Assembly (NCBI GenBank): GCA_036877525.1
Contig: JAZGTH010000089.1
Location: 620,001-684,000 of the forward strand
Length of the DNA: 64,000 bases
DNA from: Chromobotia macracanthus
Taxonomy: Eukaryota; Chordata; Actinopteri; Cypriniformes; Botiidae
Direction of reading: 5' to 3'
In this document: in pieces, positions 11,404 to 24,840 of the stretch
Layout of the letters: each line of letters starts with the position of its first letter
Position numbering within the stretch: the first letter of the stretch is position 1
Position numbers and translations under genes: made by a program
Notes under the pieces: generated by a model
Database searches by the model: none
Told to the model about the DNA's origin: nothing
What the model saw: the letters and a program-made list of their open reading frames with translations, nothing else

Positions 11404-14400
11404 TTAATTGTTCACTTTTAGAACAAACAAGTTGTTGGTAGTGAGGATGAAGAGTCTTTCATTAGTGGCCCTGAAGCCGAGCACTGGGTTATTGGTGTCC
11501 AGGTTAGCTACCTGTTGCTTGGCAACCTGCCCAACCTGTCGTCCCTGCTTCCGGTTGAAGAGTACTGTGTCGACGGGCGACGGCTGACGGTAAATGAAGA
11601 CCCTTCGGAGGCACTCGCCCAGAGCGGCGTATGAGAAGTTGGGGGCGCAGGTCGCAAACTTTTTGTCACGTTTTGAAGCTTGAACATATCCTGAACAAAA
11701 AGGTTCATCAAAAAGAACCAAACAAGAAGATAATTAGAAGAACTGCGTGCAGAAAATGGCACCCTTACCATGAAAACGGCACTGTATCTTTATGAATATT
11801 GAGTGTTGCGGAATATGTACACAAAGCACAATTGTACGCATGTGGCCTTGGTCTGGGAAACAAAATTTAAAATTAAGTTTAAATCCAAGTGGGGGCAATT
11901 CATCAGCAAGGGAGTTGCATGTTTAGCCTCTGGCAAGTGACAGATAATTTGAAAAGAATGATGAGGACTCTGTAGGACTGTAGGTTTATTCCACTTTAAA
12001 CTGAAACAATGGAAATATCTGGATGCCTCAGAGGGTAATTTACGAGTTTCATACTGACATGATTCAAGTTATTTGCATGCATTTGGTCTTACCTAGTGCA
12101 TTAAACGTAGCAATGTGCTCCCATATATCAGTGTCCCGGCTAGGCCGTGGCTGCCACAGCAGAGCATCAACATCATGTCGTAAACAGAAAGCCGGCATTT
12201 CTGAAGCATCTACATGCACTGAGAAAAGAAACTGGTGGCTTCCGAGGCTTGCCTGAAAGATAACCATATAGATGATACTGTTAAAGTGTTAAAGGGATAG
12301 TTCACCTAAAAAGAAAATCTGTTGATAATTTACCCTCAGGCCATCCCAGGTCTAGGTGACATTATTTCTTCAGAAGAACAGTAAAGAAGATTTTATGAAA
12401 CCTCAGTCCTTGGTAATGCATAAAATGCAAGTCAATGCGCACCCACGGGCCCACACAAATGTCACAAAAACCCTGGATGGCCTGAAGGTGAGTAAATTAA
12501 CGTCACATTTGAATTTTTGAGTGAACTATCTCTTTAAATGACAAAAAACTCACAAAAATATCTCAAAAGAGTTGGGAGTTGGGAGAGAGAATGGATACTA
12601 AAATATTTTGAAACAATTTGATATCATACCTTGAGTCTCATATTTCATGACTTCACCAGAAACTAAAATATGATCTACATACACATTTTCATTTAATGCC
12701 ATGTTATGAGACAAAAGCATGAACAAACCACTGCGAGCAAACAACAGCAAATGCTATCATCACAGCAGCTGTACACAAACCACCGCTAAATTTGATCATC
12801 ACGGGATCATAACGGTGAAATCTGTCGCCTGTTATGAATCACGATCTGTTTCGGTGCACGCTGAATATGATTCACCAATCTTTCACCAATGTCCTGGTAT
12901 CTCTGTTACTTGTTTCCTGCCGTCCAGTTGGTGAATACTGGCTGCCAACATCCCCTTAAAACTGCCATTACCAGGCGCCTGTTGTATCAGTTAAGATAGC
13001 ATCTAACTGCATGTTAATTTCAGAGCAATGCAGTGGCCATTATTTTACTGTTGACTTCAACAGTTGTGAAGCTTCAAACATTAATCTCTGCTGTTGGAGA
13101 TGACTGCTTTCTAAATAAAAATATCAGTTTAGAAATGGAGTAAATGATGCTACATTATATTTGGCATATAATTATCCAAATCAACTTGATTTGGATAAAA
13201 GTGGATTTGATCAGTACGCATTCCCTGGGGTTCGAACCCACAACCTTTTGCACTACCAGCTGGGCTACAGGAACACCACAAGAAATCCCTGTATGCCAAC
13301 GTGCAGTGCAAAACTTATATGCTTTATACTGCCAAAATTACATATCTTAGAAGACAGCATGATGCTGTCTTGATAGTTAGCTAGCTACGGTCCATAACAG
13401 AGCTTGTACATGGAAGTTCAAATGATTACCGGCTTGTTATAAAGTTCTTCTAAGGCAATTAGAGAAGCACCGACTGCCTTCACCCATTATCTTTGCATGA
13501 CCCAGCATACTGAAAAACAGAGCACAGCGCACCAAGCCAACTTCTCCACACACTGTAATTATGAGGAACTTGTGAAACGCGTCCCAGTATTGTTTATGAA
13601 AGAGCGAATGTAACTGACCTCATCGGCCTGCACGCTTATGCTGCCAACAGCAGCACACAAAGAACAGGAGGAGTCCAGATAATGAAACACATCTCAAAAT
13701 CAAGGCCCTTAGACCCTCTGTTTCATCATGTTCAGTCACATTCACTGCTATTCCAGCTCCTGCTGAGAGGCTGAAATGTTTATGGCTTTGCACAAATGGG
13801 CACCTGACTGTGCCGGCTAAAACTGCTTCACACAAAAATTATTACATGCAGTAGTCAGTAGTGCAGATACCCCGCCAATATTTGATTTTTGATCATTAAT
13901 GTAACATATGCTGTTAGTGCACATAAATACGTTTCACATTTGTACTGCCTGGTATTGCTGTAATGAGAGATACTAAAGCTAGACACGCTCATGGGTTCCC
14001 CCAGAGAAGGCAGCAAGGCGAAAATCTTGCCATGTGCCCCATGAATTGAAGCGGCAGCCATGAGGAGGGGTTAAACTTTTATTTATGTGTAGAGGAAACC
14101 ACCCAAGCAGTCTGAACATTGAGTTACGCCAGATCTGATGACGACAAATATTAAAATCACATCCCTCACTATTTCTGTGCTGTCTGTATCAAATGAAAAG
14201 CACTTAGCTGATGTCAACTGATGCTGAGGAGCTGCTGAGATACAAATCATTCAAATAAACAGTAAACGTCAACCCTGCCATTCAACTCCTCACCACAGAA
14301 AGCCAAGTGCGCGTCTCAGGGGAGGTGCAGCACTCTTCAGCGCAGCAGAAAGGAATCTGAAGTTCTTTCAGCTCTGTTCCAGCACCCAGCCGAGGGACAC

Positions 14401-17400
14401 AAACATGCAATCAAAAACCTCTGAAGAGGTCGACATGGGAACGGCTCTCCTCAAAACCTGGAATGAGGCTTTAAAATCTGCGAGCGTGTGCTCTCAGAAA
14501 AGGTCAAAGTGTTTCGTTGCATCAATGTAAGTGATTTAGAGAAGAGAGTAAATGGGGAGGGCCCGGAGTCCATGAGGAAATTATTCAACGGCGAGGAAAT
14601 ATCTCGGAAAGCTTTTAGTGTACTACACATGCAGACAAATGTGAAATCTATGATTTTTAAGAGCTAAGCCTTAAAAGTATTTATGACCTTCTAGATAAAG
14701 AAATGTCACAAATTTGCATGTCATTATACAAATAATTTATACAATCAATTCCTCTGCGTGACCGGATGTATTAAAGGCCAAAGAAATCCTACTTCCCTAA
14801 AGTTATCCCCTAATAGCCATTTATAATCTAGAAAAATGTTGCTTTTCTTACCTCCCCATATGCAGAGGATGAACGGATGTACTGAAACCACCAATACACT
14901 GAATGTCTGGGTTGGCTTTACAGAGCTACACCTCAAAAGCTGTGTGCAAAAAAGCTAAAGAGAAAATAATTTCTTGAAGTTAAATATTGATATTTGTGGC
15001 ATAAAAGGAGCCACATAAGTCAACATAATATAACTGACTTCCAGATACTTGACTTTCAAGACTGATCCCTCTTTAAAGTGTCCAGGAGACACAGTCAGCA
15101 CTGGAAATGCTGACTGTGAAACTGGAGTTACTTGTAGAACAAGATGACAGGACAGAAATTCAATATTTTTGCATTGCTGCACTTGCTTATCATTTCCAAC
15201 ACATCTCTTTTAAAAATGCACTACGTTTTTACACATAGGCACAGATTTTAAGACCATTATATGAACCTGCAAGATAACAGCTGGGTAATGGTTGTGTTAG
15301 GTCAGTTGCAACTCAAATACTGATGAAAAGCAAGAAGACCTTCAAAATCAAGATCAAATTAAATCTCAAATCTATTAAACCACTGGATCAATATTTAGAG
15401 AATGACTGAAGGGACGCTACAGTGAGTCCAAACATTAGTAACAAGCATTACTATAGCAACTGTTTCCTATAAGAAAATAAATCTTATAGGAAGTCTTCCC
15501 TAAGATGGTGTATTGGGGGTTCAAAAAGCTATGATTTCACTGTACACAGCAGTTTCTATTGCTGTGATGTCACGCTGGCTAGTCCCGCCCACGCTGGAAT
15601 CTAATTGGTCTAAAATCCTGCTCCACATAACTGCATATTAAATATCTTGCAATCCCCATAAAATGATTCTAATAAATGTTCCCTAGCGATCAGAAATGAT
15701 TGGTCCATCTTAAGCAGCACTAAGAAAAGTAACAGGCGCCTTGTGACAGCAGTTTTTATATACGGGTACAGCCGGGGTCTGGAGGACAATTTACACTTGA
15801 ATTATGGCACTGAGAAAGAATGTGACCAATTAGAGACAAAATATGTGCTGCATATGTCCCACCCGTTTTGCCCGGTTCATGCTAATTGTCATTCTAAATG
15901 CTTTTTCCACTTCTGTGGTCTTACCACATGTGTGGGCTTCAGAGTGGCACCATCAAAGCGCATCAGTGTGGAGCTGTCCTCTGGAAACATGTCGCAGTCC
16001 TCCAGTTCCTGAGCGTTGCAGGGGGGCTTGTCTTTCTCCGGGTTTGGATTCTTTAGAGCCAAATTCAGACAGTTTATCAGGAGATAAACAGGGATGTGGA
16101 AAAACAAAAATCACAGTATACAAAGAAAACTGAGGAGAAATGGATGGGTAAAGGATGCAGAGATACTGACCAGGTCTTCAGCAGTGAGATAGGACAGCCT
16201 CTGTTGAAGCTGTGATTTCTGCTCATCGTTCATTAAAAACTCGCCCCTTCGGTCCCCCAGAACCAATTCGGACCAAAGTGGACCCTCACTTCGCTTTTGG
16301 AGAGTCACCTCCAAACTGCAGACATACAAAAGATAAACAAATGATCAGACATTGTGTCTCGAAAACAGAGTCAAATGAATGAAGAACGGCATAACTACTT
16401 CAGATAAAGTTTAAATTATTTCCCATTACACAGTTGACTGAATTAAAGCAAATTCTGCATTATAGCATTGACAATTCCCTTACAATTAAGAAGCTTAATG
16501 AAAATTAATTCTGTTTCTCTCTCTGTGCTCCGCATACAAGTACCATTAAAGACTGAACATTTTGAATTAATTCTATGCATCTCAGAACATCTACAAAAAC
16601 AATTCCTTTTATATAATCCATTATATTGCCTCATCGTGAGGATCTCTTTGGGTTGCCATACAAATGCAAATAACTGACACTGACAGGTCAGAGAACAGAC
16701 ACAGAAAATATAAACAAACACGCAGACACTTGAAAACGCATGCAGGCGGGCCCCAGATCCTGCACTCGACAGTATGAAAGGGTTCTTCAGGGGCCTCTTA
16801 TTAAAATCAAGGAAGTGGAAGGGTAAACGTGAGGAACAATGTATGTGGGGGTGTCTGCGTCTCATGAGGAGAACATGAGTAAGTGAGATGTGAGGTGATT
16901 TGGAGAGAGGGATGTTTATCAGGAAGTGGAAAGAGCAGGGGATGGAGAAAAGAATGCCGACGGACAACTAATATTCTAACCATAATTCTGAGAAACGGTT
17001 CAGGAAAACTTTCTCTTCCTAACGTGCTGAGAATGTGTGGGCAGGCACGACAATTGACGGCTCTTGTATGCATACAACAACGTGGGCGTCTGTTCTCTAA
17101 ACGCAGGAACTCAAGAGTCTGCCAAACGCCTCCTGTGCATATACACAATGTATTTAGCTGTTGCCAAAACATATGAACATAACGATCCGTGCATCTCTTT
17201 TTACCTCTTATCGTCTTTAATGATCCAGGTGCTGGCCTCCGGATCTACAGGTGCAAACAGCTGGCCGTCCAGCAGAGGTGCGTAGTCCCCCACTCCAACA
17301 CGCAGGCAGTCCACATTTAATTTGAAGCGGATGTCATCTTTGGTGGTGCCTTCAGGTAAACGCACACACACCGTCACATCTTCCTCTGTTTGCTGCCAGA

Positions 17401-20400
17401 AGTAGATGGGGTCTGTCAACAGAACAATGGAAGAAGAGACACCTGATTTAAAACAGATGTTTAGGGCTGAATGTGCAATTTAATTAAAGAAGATTTCTGG
17501 TAGATTTCATGTGACGTTTTGTTTTAATTTATTAAATTATAAGGTAAGAAACGCATCCAAAAGTCAAAGTCCAGACAAACACAGATCTTTTGAATACTGG
17601 TCTAATTATACTGACAACAACTGTTAAAATAATAATAAAATAACATCTAAGCCTGGAAAGTTTCAGCGATGCTGGTTTTTTTTGCATAGGCTTTTACTCT
17701 GTTCTCTTCTATTACGATGGTGATGGAGGTGTGTAATATAAAGTGATGAGTTCAGTGACTGCTGGGTCACAGTGTCGTTACTGCGAAAAATGACAAATTA
17801 AACCTGTGCGAGCACGACAACCTGTGCAATTGTGTGCCTTTATTTGGCAACGAGGGACCAAACCTTGTGCTCCCTTACTGATATTCATCGTTTAAGAGCA
17901 GAATCGAACATTGTCAGGGTAAAATTGGGTTTTTGAAATCACACTCAGATGTGTTGATCCTGGTGACCCCACCACCCCTCCTCCAAAATATACATAAACT
18001 ACCAAAAACCATGTCTATATTTGTACACTTTAAAGGTAATAAGCTATAACACAATATTACAAAACAAACAACTTAAAGACAATTAAAACAATTAAAATCT
18101 CTCATGCACAGGCATACATATAAAGCACCAGAAATTCTCCATGGCATGTTGGTCTAGTGGTACGATTTCCAGTTTCAAATCCCACCCATATCTATGATTT
18201 TTGGTAATACTTCACAAAGTACATTACTAGGTATCACGAGTTAACAATAAACAACAAATTTTTTACAGAAATGAAAAATCTTGATTATTCATTTATTAAA
18301 ACAAATTACTATTCATTGTTAGCTGATTATGCAATAACTAAGGTCAAGGTACTATTTATGTTGGGAAAGTGTGTCTAAAAAACAATCCAAATTTTCTATT
18401 TTAAACTGTTTGACTCTTTGCAGTCTTATAGAAGTCGATCTCTCAATCAGAAGCGGAAGGTAAAGAGAGAGACGGATGAGGAAACCAAGGAACAGCGAGA
18501 TCCAGAAAGGTCTGAGTCTCACCCACCCACAGTCTTAGCTGAGCTGGCAAAACCTCATTATTGAAAGAGGAACAATTTTCTCAAGCCGTAATGCTGCTTT
18601 AAAAGTGCCATTGGGAGTAAGAGCAGCCGGCTCATTATCTCCTTTTGTTGCAGGTCTGGTAAACTTGCACTCAACAGGAATTGTGCGGAGCAAAATAGGA
18701 TAATGAAGAGAAGGACAAGCATATTCCCCGTGACATGGAAAATCACAGTGATTACAAAGGTGAAAAGGGTAAATGAACTTAAAATGAAAGGGACATGCTC
18801 TACTGGGTCCCAGAAAAATGTAAGTCATTAACGTCTGAAACAGAAGACGGAAATATTTTACAATTTTTTTGTACGTACTCTGAAGACAACATCAGGATTG
18901 ATGAATGCAATTAAAGGCAAGATGCTACAGGCAAAAATTATGTTTTTAATTAACAAATGAATTTTTAGGTGATGGGATAATTGTAGCTAATTGGGCAATT
19001 TTTAAACATTTTGTCTTTAAAATGCCCCTTGTAATACTAACAGTGCTAATATAAAAAAATGTTCAAATAGCGTAGGCAAGTTCAGAGAGGCTAGCAAGAG
19101 CAAGCTAGCTTTAAAAGGCCCCGCCCTCCCTTCAGAGCCACGCCTCTTCCAAAACACGTGAACCAATACATCGTTTGACAGGCAAGTAGGACATCCTATT
19201 ATTGTGATTGGACAAACATTTTATTGTCCTGTGCCTTCCACAGAATGTATATATATATTATATAAATATATTTAGACCACTAACAGAATGTGAAGAGATT
19301 TTTAACCAGACAAAAAAAGAAAAAAAAACCTACCCTGCCTTCAAAGATGTTTCTATGATATTTTTTATTCCTGTATTCACAGAATACATACGAATTAGCC
19401 TTCATTAAATAGTTGTAAATAGCCTGATAAACAGTGTACTCGCCCTCACGACAATCCAGTGAATACTTAAGCTGATCTTTTCTATACAATAAATATAAAA
19501 AAGGACTGGGGCTGTTACAGAAAAACATGGGAATTAACACAGTATAGAGTGACAGAATTATCATTTTTAAAGGCACTATCCCTCTGGGCTGAATGCTGCT
19601 TTTTAGCAGTGTGTTCATACTCACCATAATTATACTGAATCAATATTGTCCATAAAAAATGTCCAGTTCTTTACTATGATCCATGATCACTGTAACAGTC
19701 TGGATTTTTCATATACGATTAAATCACTAAAACATCAACAAATTCATTTTCTGATGTGTACATGTGTGCGTAAGACCATTAACCGTCTTTTGTGGCTAAG
19801 GAAGGTCGACCTTTCTTTGTGAAACAAGCTAATGCATCTCTATTCTATCCACCACCCAATGTAGTCTCACACTAAAATGAGCGAGAGAGAGACAGAGAGA
19901 AGACGAGCCGTGCTCTGTTCTTGTGAGATCACTCCTTTATATCAAATAAATAAGCTCAAAGGGTGAACAGGAAACAAATGGCCTTTCAAAGTTCCCTCTC
20001 GCTGGTTTCAACCGCAGCCACGCTGCATATAACCAACACAGGGTGCCGGAAAAAAAACAGGAAATGAGACAGAGATGACGCTTAGATGACCAAATGGAGA
20101 CATTTTCGAACGTCATCAAGTTTTTTGACCGATATGCCTGGAACTGTTTAATAAAAGTACAATCTTGACATTGCTAGGAAGCAAAACTGAATACCTCACC
20201 TAGATTGTGATGAAAATAATAATATTTGCAATTAGAACTCTCTGACAACTGAAAATGTCAAACGCTAATGGAAACAAGGTACTACTAAATTCAATATGGC
20301 AAATCAATTCATCATAAAATAAAGGAAAAATCTGCTGAAGTGCAGCCACTTGCGAAGCTTCAGTTACACAAAAAAGTGTTTCTTACTAGTTCATCCGCAA

Positions 20401-23400
20401 CTGGCCTATATCTGCAAGGAATAGACTGTTTTTCTTGAGGTAAAATTCCCTGCCAATGAGAATGAAACTTAGCTGATGACCGCTGCAGTACAGAGCCACT
20501 CTGAAGTGCATGGCTCTCTCCAGTCCTCATCACAGTCTATTTGAGGAATTCTATTTGAATGATTCGATCTGACGTTTCTATGGCTACAGAAAGATCTGAT
20601 TCATTCGGTGAAAAATACGGTTCCTCAAGACCGCAGCACTTCAGAGTTTCTAGGCTGATTGGTGTCTTCGAATCTCTTCTCTTGTGGGCTTTCAAAATCC
20701 TGCTGAAGTGCAACCTCGTGTGGTGGAGAAGCTTTACTCTCTGAAAGTTCGGATTAATATCCTGGGATGTTTCAATTCAAGAATGCAACAAATTAGATTG
20801 TATGTTCTTGTTATCTGTGTTTATTTATATTTCTCTCAGGCATTGACTTGAATCGTTATGTAAATGCCAGCGATGTTTCACATGTGTTGTGGGTTTCCTC
20901 ACCTGAGTTCTCCACCTCCATATCCTCAGCAAGAGGTTCCTCAAGAGGAGCTCCATCCACCTCAGTGAAAGTGAAAGGTTTCTCTGAAGCTATGATGACT
21001 CCTTTACCCTGAGGCTCTATTGCAGCGTAGTGTGGAACAGACTTTCCCTTCATCATCCTCTTCTTCCTCACCTCGTACTTCCTCTCCTCACCTGCAGGCA
21101 ACAAACCACTTAATTTACTCTATTGTATGTTTGTGAATCCACCACATAATTAAATAATTCACTTAATAGATAACCCACAGTATCTATGGCTGTATACAGT
21201 GTAGGTACATAACCAAAACAGAAGTGCATATATTTCCCAATATACAGATATTACATGTTACAACATACATAGATATTTGATATATATTTCCCTATATAAT
21301 GTTATATACAGTGGCCCCAAACGTATTTGAACACCTAAGGCAGACAATGCAAATATTTTATTTGATTATGTAAAATATCCAACCAAGCAAATAATGCCAC
21401 GCCACCTCCAGTTTGACAGGCAAAGAAGACATCCAATCATTGCATTCAGACTAAATGCTATGATTGGATTAACTTTTTATGGCCCTGCACCTTCCGCAGA
21501 AGATATAAATATACATAAATACATTTAGACCACTTCAAGTAGTGTTTGCTATGAGGATGTGAAGAAATTTTTAACTAGCATAACAGAAAGTTACAACGTC
21601 TTTAATAATTATTTAATAATTGTGTTTCTGTAGCTGCCAAATGCATAAATGAAATAAATGGAAACCTAAACACATTTTTTATGTTTTGCTTGAAGTGTTT
21701 GTGTACTAGTCTTTGGAATAAATGGCATCTGCTTTGATATTTTGCTGTAGAACACAATGATATTTATTGGAACACTAGAGACTCATTCGGTCTCACCCTG
21801 CCCAGCAGAGTTGTCCACTGTGATCCACTCCAGTGAGATTGAAAAGCCACTGCCTTTGGTATCAGATGGATCCTTCTGGATTCTCAGAAGCAGCACTTCA
21901 ATGGTGTGCACGTGAACGTTCACGTGAGTCAGGCTGTGTACGATGATGAACGACTCTCCCAGACGCTCGCTGAACATCGACTGGCCATGAAACACATACA
22001 GCATCCATTACATAAATACAGTTCACAAAATATGATGCACCTAATACATATGCTGCGAAACACACCGGCAGGTAATAAAGTTCATTATCCTAACAGCTGG
22101 CTATTTGTGGTTGCCAAGCAACAGAATGTGTGGCCACAGGTGTCTTACAATGGCTTTGAATGTGTCTTGTCCAATCAGAAGTGACAGTCTGTCCATTTTA
22201 TAATTGAATATTTCAAGATGTTGTTTATTAGTCACAACAAACAATTTTAATTAAGAAAACGCTCAAACATCAATCAAATTAATTACAGTCTAACAAAATC
22301 AGAAAACAATACCTCCCACTTCAGATGTGAACTCTCTCCCCTCTTGCTGGTACGCAGAAGTGTCAACGTTCCGGTTCCGTCCGACAGCGTGGCCCATGTG
22401 GCAGAGGTCAGGCTCAGAGAAGCACAGACCTTCTCTCCCTCATATGAGCTTGGGGCCGATTCAAAGCGGAACACCTCCCGAGGTTTTCCTAAAGCTGTGT
22501 CCTGCCAAAACATCAGATATCGGATATCTGTCAATATCCCGATCCCTGAGAAATTCTCTTCGAAGACTATAGCCTACAGAGCTGGTTTAAGCAACACAGG
22601 AAACAAACTTCTCCATGCTGGGTACTGAGGAACAATCATTAGACACATGCTTAAATTATGCATATTTTGAAGGATTGTGTAAAATGAAAATAAACGTGCA
22701 CCGTCAGTGAATCGTCACATGCGGCAAGAAAATTTTATGCTGCACTTGTTTAGGCAAGCAAACTATTGTAGCTCACAGTTAGTGTCAGGGATTACAACCC
22801 GACAAGTATTCAGTATGAAAGTTATCATGCTTACAAATCTGGCTCAAGGGAAAAATGGGGAAATGGCTTGTATGTACAATATGTGGATTTCTCTATGAAG
22901 AGTTTGAGCTAGAAACCTTTTGATTATCAGCCCAGATCTTAATATTATCAGCCCAGATCTTAACAAACCATTATGCAACACAACCAAGCAACAAAATGGT
23001 GTAAACCATTCACTTTTCAATGTCTCCTATACTGGCATCATTCTGTCAGACGACCTTTGACGTTCAAAACAGCAGCTCTGAAAGAACTGACAGATCACCC
23101 GCTGAACTATTAGAAACGAAACTAATAAGCACAATACATCCACGTCTCGATGTCCCTGAACTTCAAAACCTACAATTTGAAAGGATTACAATGAACTTAA
23201 TAATCATCAATTACACTCTGTACAAGGTAGCAATTTCTCCATAGAACTGGCAATTGGCCTTCGGTTGCCATGGAGCTTGATGCACATATTAACTGAAAGC
23301 ATCTCAGTTTTCATTTCTTTCCCAGAAGTAAAATGCCTCAGTGTTTGGTAACTTTTAAAGAAAACACACAGTCCCCTAGAGACTGATAATTGCAGACTTC

Positions 23401-23725
23401 TAACTGTAATTACAGTTTAATTCACACGTTTCATAAGAGATTTATTTTTTATTTTGGTCAACAGCGAGCATGCCGTAAATCACACTCCTCTGCATTACAA
23501 CTCCGTATTATTTATTTGCTTCCCTCTTTATTCTGTTTCTTGTTGATAAAATACTTCTGGAAAATCACATCAAATGATAGCAAACAAGAATGATTGCAAT
23601 TTTTTTTTTCAATGGAAATGCCATTGTTTGTGTTGTTTGTGTGGCACAAACAACAATATTGTTTGTGCCACAAATAAACAATAAAAGAAAGTAGTGTTAA
23701 AGACAACAATTGATCCTGATTTAAA

Positions 23726-23816
<91 letters not shown>

Positions 23817-24611
23817 CCAGGCCACCCAACATAAAAAACATGACTGTCCTCTGCTGGTAAAAAAAAGACATCAACACACACTACATCCCTTGGTTTAAAC
23901 CATTCATTGATTAATAACTGGTGCTTTGTTTCATATATATTTTTATATATTCGTTTCTTTGACCATGCACAAACCACTGAATCAATAACACACCTCACAT
24001 GAATTGAGCAGAAAGAGCTTTGTGAGATTTTATGATTCCCAGCACTTTATATGCATTATGCACGATTAAAACAACAGCCTCATGTTAGGTTTGCTTGTTT
24101 AAAAACTATGTGAAGAAACTCACCAGGGTGACTGTGAAGTTGAGAACACGGCCCTTGTTGTCTATGAAGTAAACACTGTCCTCGTACCAGGGGTCGATGT
24201 GAAGGTAGTTATACATTGCAAAAGCTCTCATGTGGTCCAAAGTGTACAGACTGTCTTTAAGTTTAACTTCGGCCACGGCTGCAAGAAAGACAAACATGAC
24301 AAAATGATGGAGCTGCTGACCAGGAGATGATCATGAAGATCTCATCCAACACCCTGCAATGCATATGCAATGTCACCTTTAGTCTTAAAAGCACTGAAAC
24401 GGGTGTAGTTAATGAGCTGTTGTTTAAGAAGTAAACAGACACGTAAATAAAACACGATCAAGCAGTAAACAACTCACGTTAATATCTGTATCTCACCTGC
24501 ATCCAGGTCCACATTGTAAGTAGGTATCGAGTCCAGGGAAAGCCTGTAACTTTCAAAGCTGGGATCGAGCAACTCTCTGTTTGTCTTCAACGAGCAATTC
24601 GGTAGAGCCAT
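11404..24611 (-). CDS. nudcd1: NudC domain-containing protein 1 (ten exons)
   Basis: Coding exons in transcript order are 24497-24611, 24124-24278, 22313-22501, 21797-21980, 20903-21091, 17205-17412, 16171-16315, 15925-16050, 12093-12252 and 11404-11690. All have GT-AG junctions, and they total 1,758 nt or 585 residues plus stop; human NUDCD1 is close to this length. The product matches NUDCD1 along its length: MALPNCSLK at the start, DTALGKPREVFRF, GKSVPHYAAIEP, then a CS/p23-like domain at about residues 278-370 (YFWQQTEEDVTV to LWSELVLGD), NPNPEKDKPPCNAQELE, ALLWQPRPS, YVQASKRDKKF, QVGQVAKQQVA and a C-terminal LKVNN. NudC-family proteins act as HSP90-linked co-chaperones in cytosol and nucleus; NUDCD1 is also known as the tumour antigen CML66. 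Exon 9 begins V-A-S-L-G where mammals have V-N-L-G, a one-residue difference at the junction. No lesion was seen. Confidence 0.95.
12288..12537. mobile_element. MITE in nudcd1 intron 8
   Basis: The left end TTAAAGGGATAGTTCACCTA and the right end GTGAACTATCTCTTTA are inverted copies. A second inner inverted pair follows (TTTACCCTCAGGCCATCC against GGATGGCCTGAAGGTGAG). This is the typical shape of a cyprinid palindromic DNA element. Its left edge is 36 bp from the nudcd1 exon 9 acceptor. Confidence 0.85.
13195..13290 (-). mobile_element. tRNA-derived SINE head
   Basis: Read on the minus strand, it has a pol III A box TAGCCCAGCTGG (13256-13267) and a B box GGTTCGAACCC (13229-13239) with tRNA-like spacing, but no complete cloverleaf. 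The tail towards 13145 ends in AT-rich sequence. It lies in nudcd1 intron 8. Confidence 0.75.
18141..18190 (+). mobile_element. Degenerate tRNA-like SINE fragment
   Basis: TGGTCTAGTGGTA and GTTTCAAATCCCA resemble A and B boxes about 30 bp apart. The rest of a tRNA fold is not present. It lies in nudcd1 intron 5. Confidence 0.4.
19077..19260 (+). repeat. Dispersed repeat family R, copy 1
   Basis: This shares CCACGCCTC, TTTGACAGGCAAGTAGGA, an ATGATTGGA-like segment and CTGTGCCTTCC in the same order with 21395-21545 and 63830-64000. Further similarity between copies 1 and 2 follows (a TAGACCACT...TGTGAAGA segment). The family is not named; it is probably a non-autonomous mobile element. Confidence 0.7.
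21395..21600 (+). repeat. Dispersed repeat family R, copy 2
   Basis: It contains GCCACGCCACCTCCAG, TTTGACAGGCAAAGAAGACA, ATGATTGGA and CCTGCACCTTCCGCAGAA in the order seen at 19077. It is more diverged at its left edge and lies in nudcd1 intron 4. Confidence 0.65.
23641..23671. repeat. Perfect hairpin, 13-bp arms
   Basis: GTGGCACAAACAA (23641-23653) and its exact complement TTGTTTGTGCCAC (23659-23671) are separated by 5 bases. The pair sits inside a larger imperfect palindrome in nudcd1 intron 2, beside the GA microsatellite. Confidence 0.85.
23729..23815. repeat. (GA)n microsatellite
   Basis: An uninterrupted GA run of about 43 units lies in nudcd1 intron 2. It creates long artificial Ser-Leu open frames on the minus strand that are not genes. 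Confidence 0.98.
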
Positions 24612-24800
24612 AATTTATTAAAATTACTTTCACAAAAACTGAAGACTGAGTTAAAGCGGATTTAAAGCAGAAATGCAACGTTGCGAGTAACAGGAAGCTG
24701 AAACTGTAATTGCAGGCGCTTCCTGTGTGTGACCCGGAGCGCTTACTAAACGGACCGAGCGAGCGCTTGGGATTCTGGGACTTTGAGTCTTCTGCTGGTG
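24612..24800 (-). promoter_or_regulatory. nudcd1: nudcd1 promoter region
   Basis: No TATA box is present near the start codon. The segment is richer in GC than its surroundings, with ETS-like GGAA sites (CAGGAAG at 24691; CTTCCTGT near 24719) and a CGGACCGAGCGAGCG stretch. At 24769-24788 there is GGGATTCTGGGACTTTGAGT, which resembles the ZNF143/THAP11 site of housekeeping promoters. A T run at 24812-24840 bounds it. These assignments are by eye. Confidence 0.5.
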
Positions 24801-24811
24801 CTGTTTAATTG

Positions 24812-24840
24812 TTTTTTTTTTTTTTTTTTTTTCTTTTTTT
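24812..24840. repeat. Poly(T) run
   Basis: A T run broken by a single C lies just upstream of nudcd1. Confidence 0.9.

Noticed and set aside
13195..13290. Possible tRNA gene on the minus strand
   Set aside because: A and B boxes are present but the cloverleaf is incomplete; a SINE head explains it better.
16443..16967. 174-codon minus-strand open frame
   Set aside because: It lies wholly in nudcd1 intron 6, shows no recognisable domain, and its splice-site-free position on the same strand is best explained by chance.
23512..23998. Two overlapping minus-strand open frames of about 120 codons
   Set aside because: They are produced by the GA microsatellite (Ser-Leu runs) inside nudcd1 intron 2.
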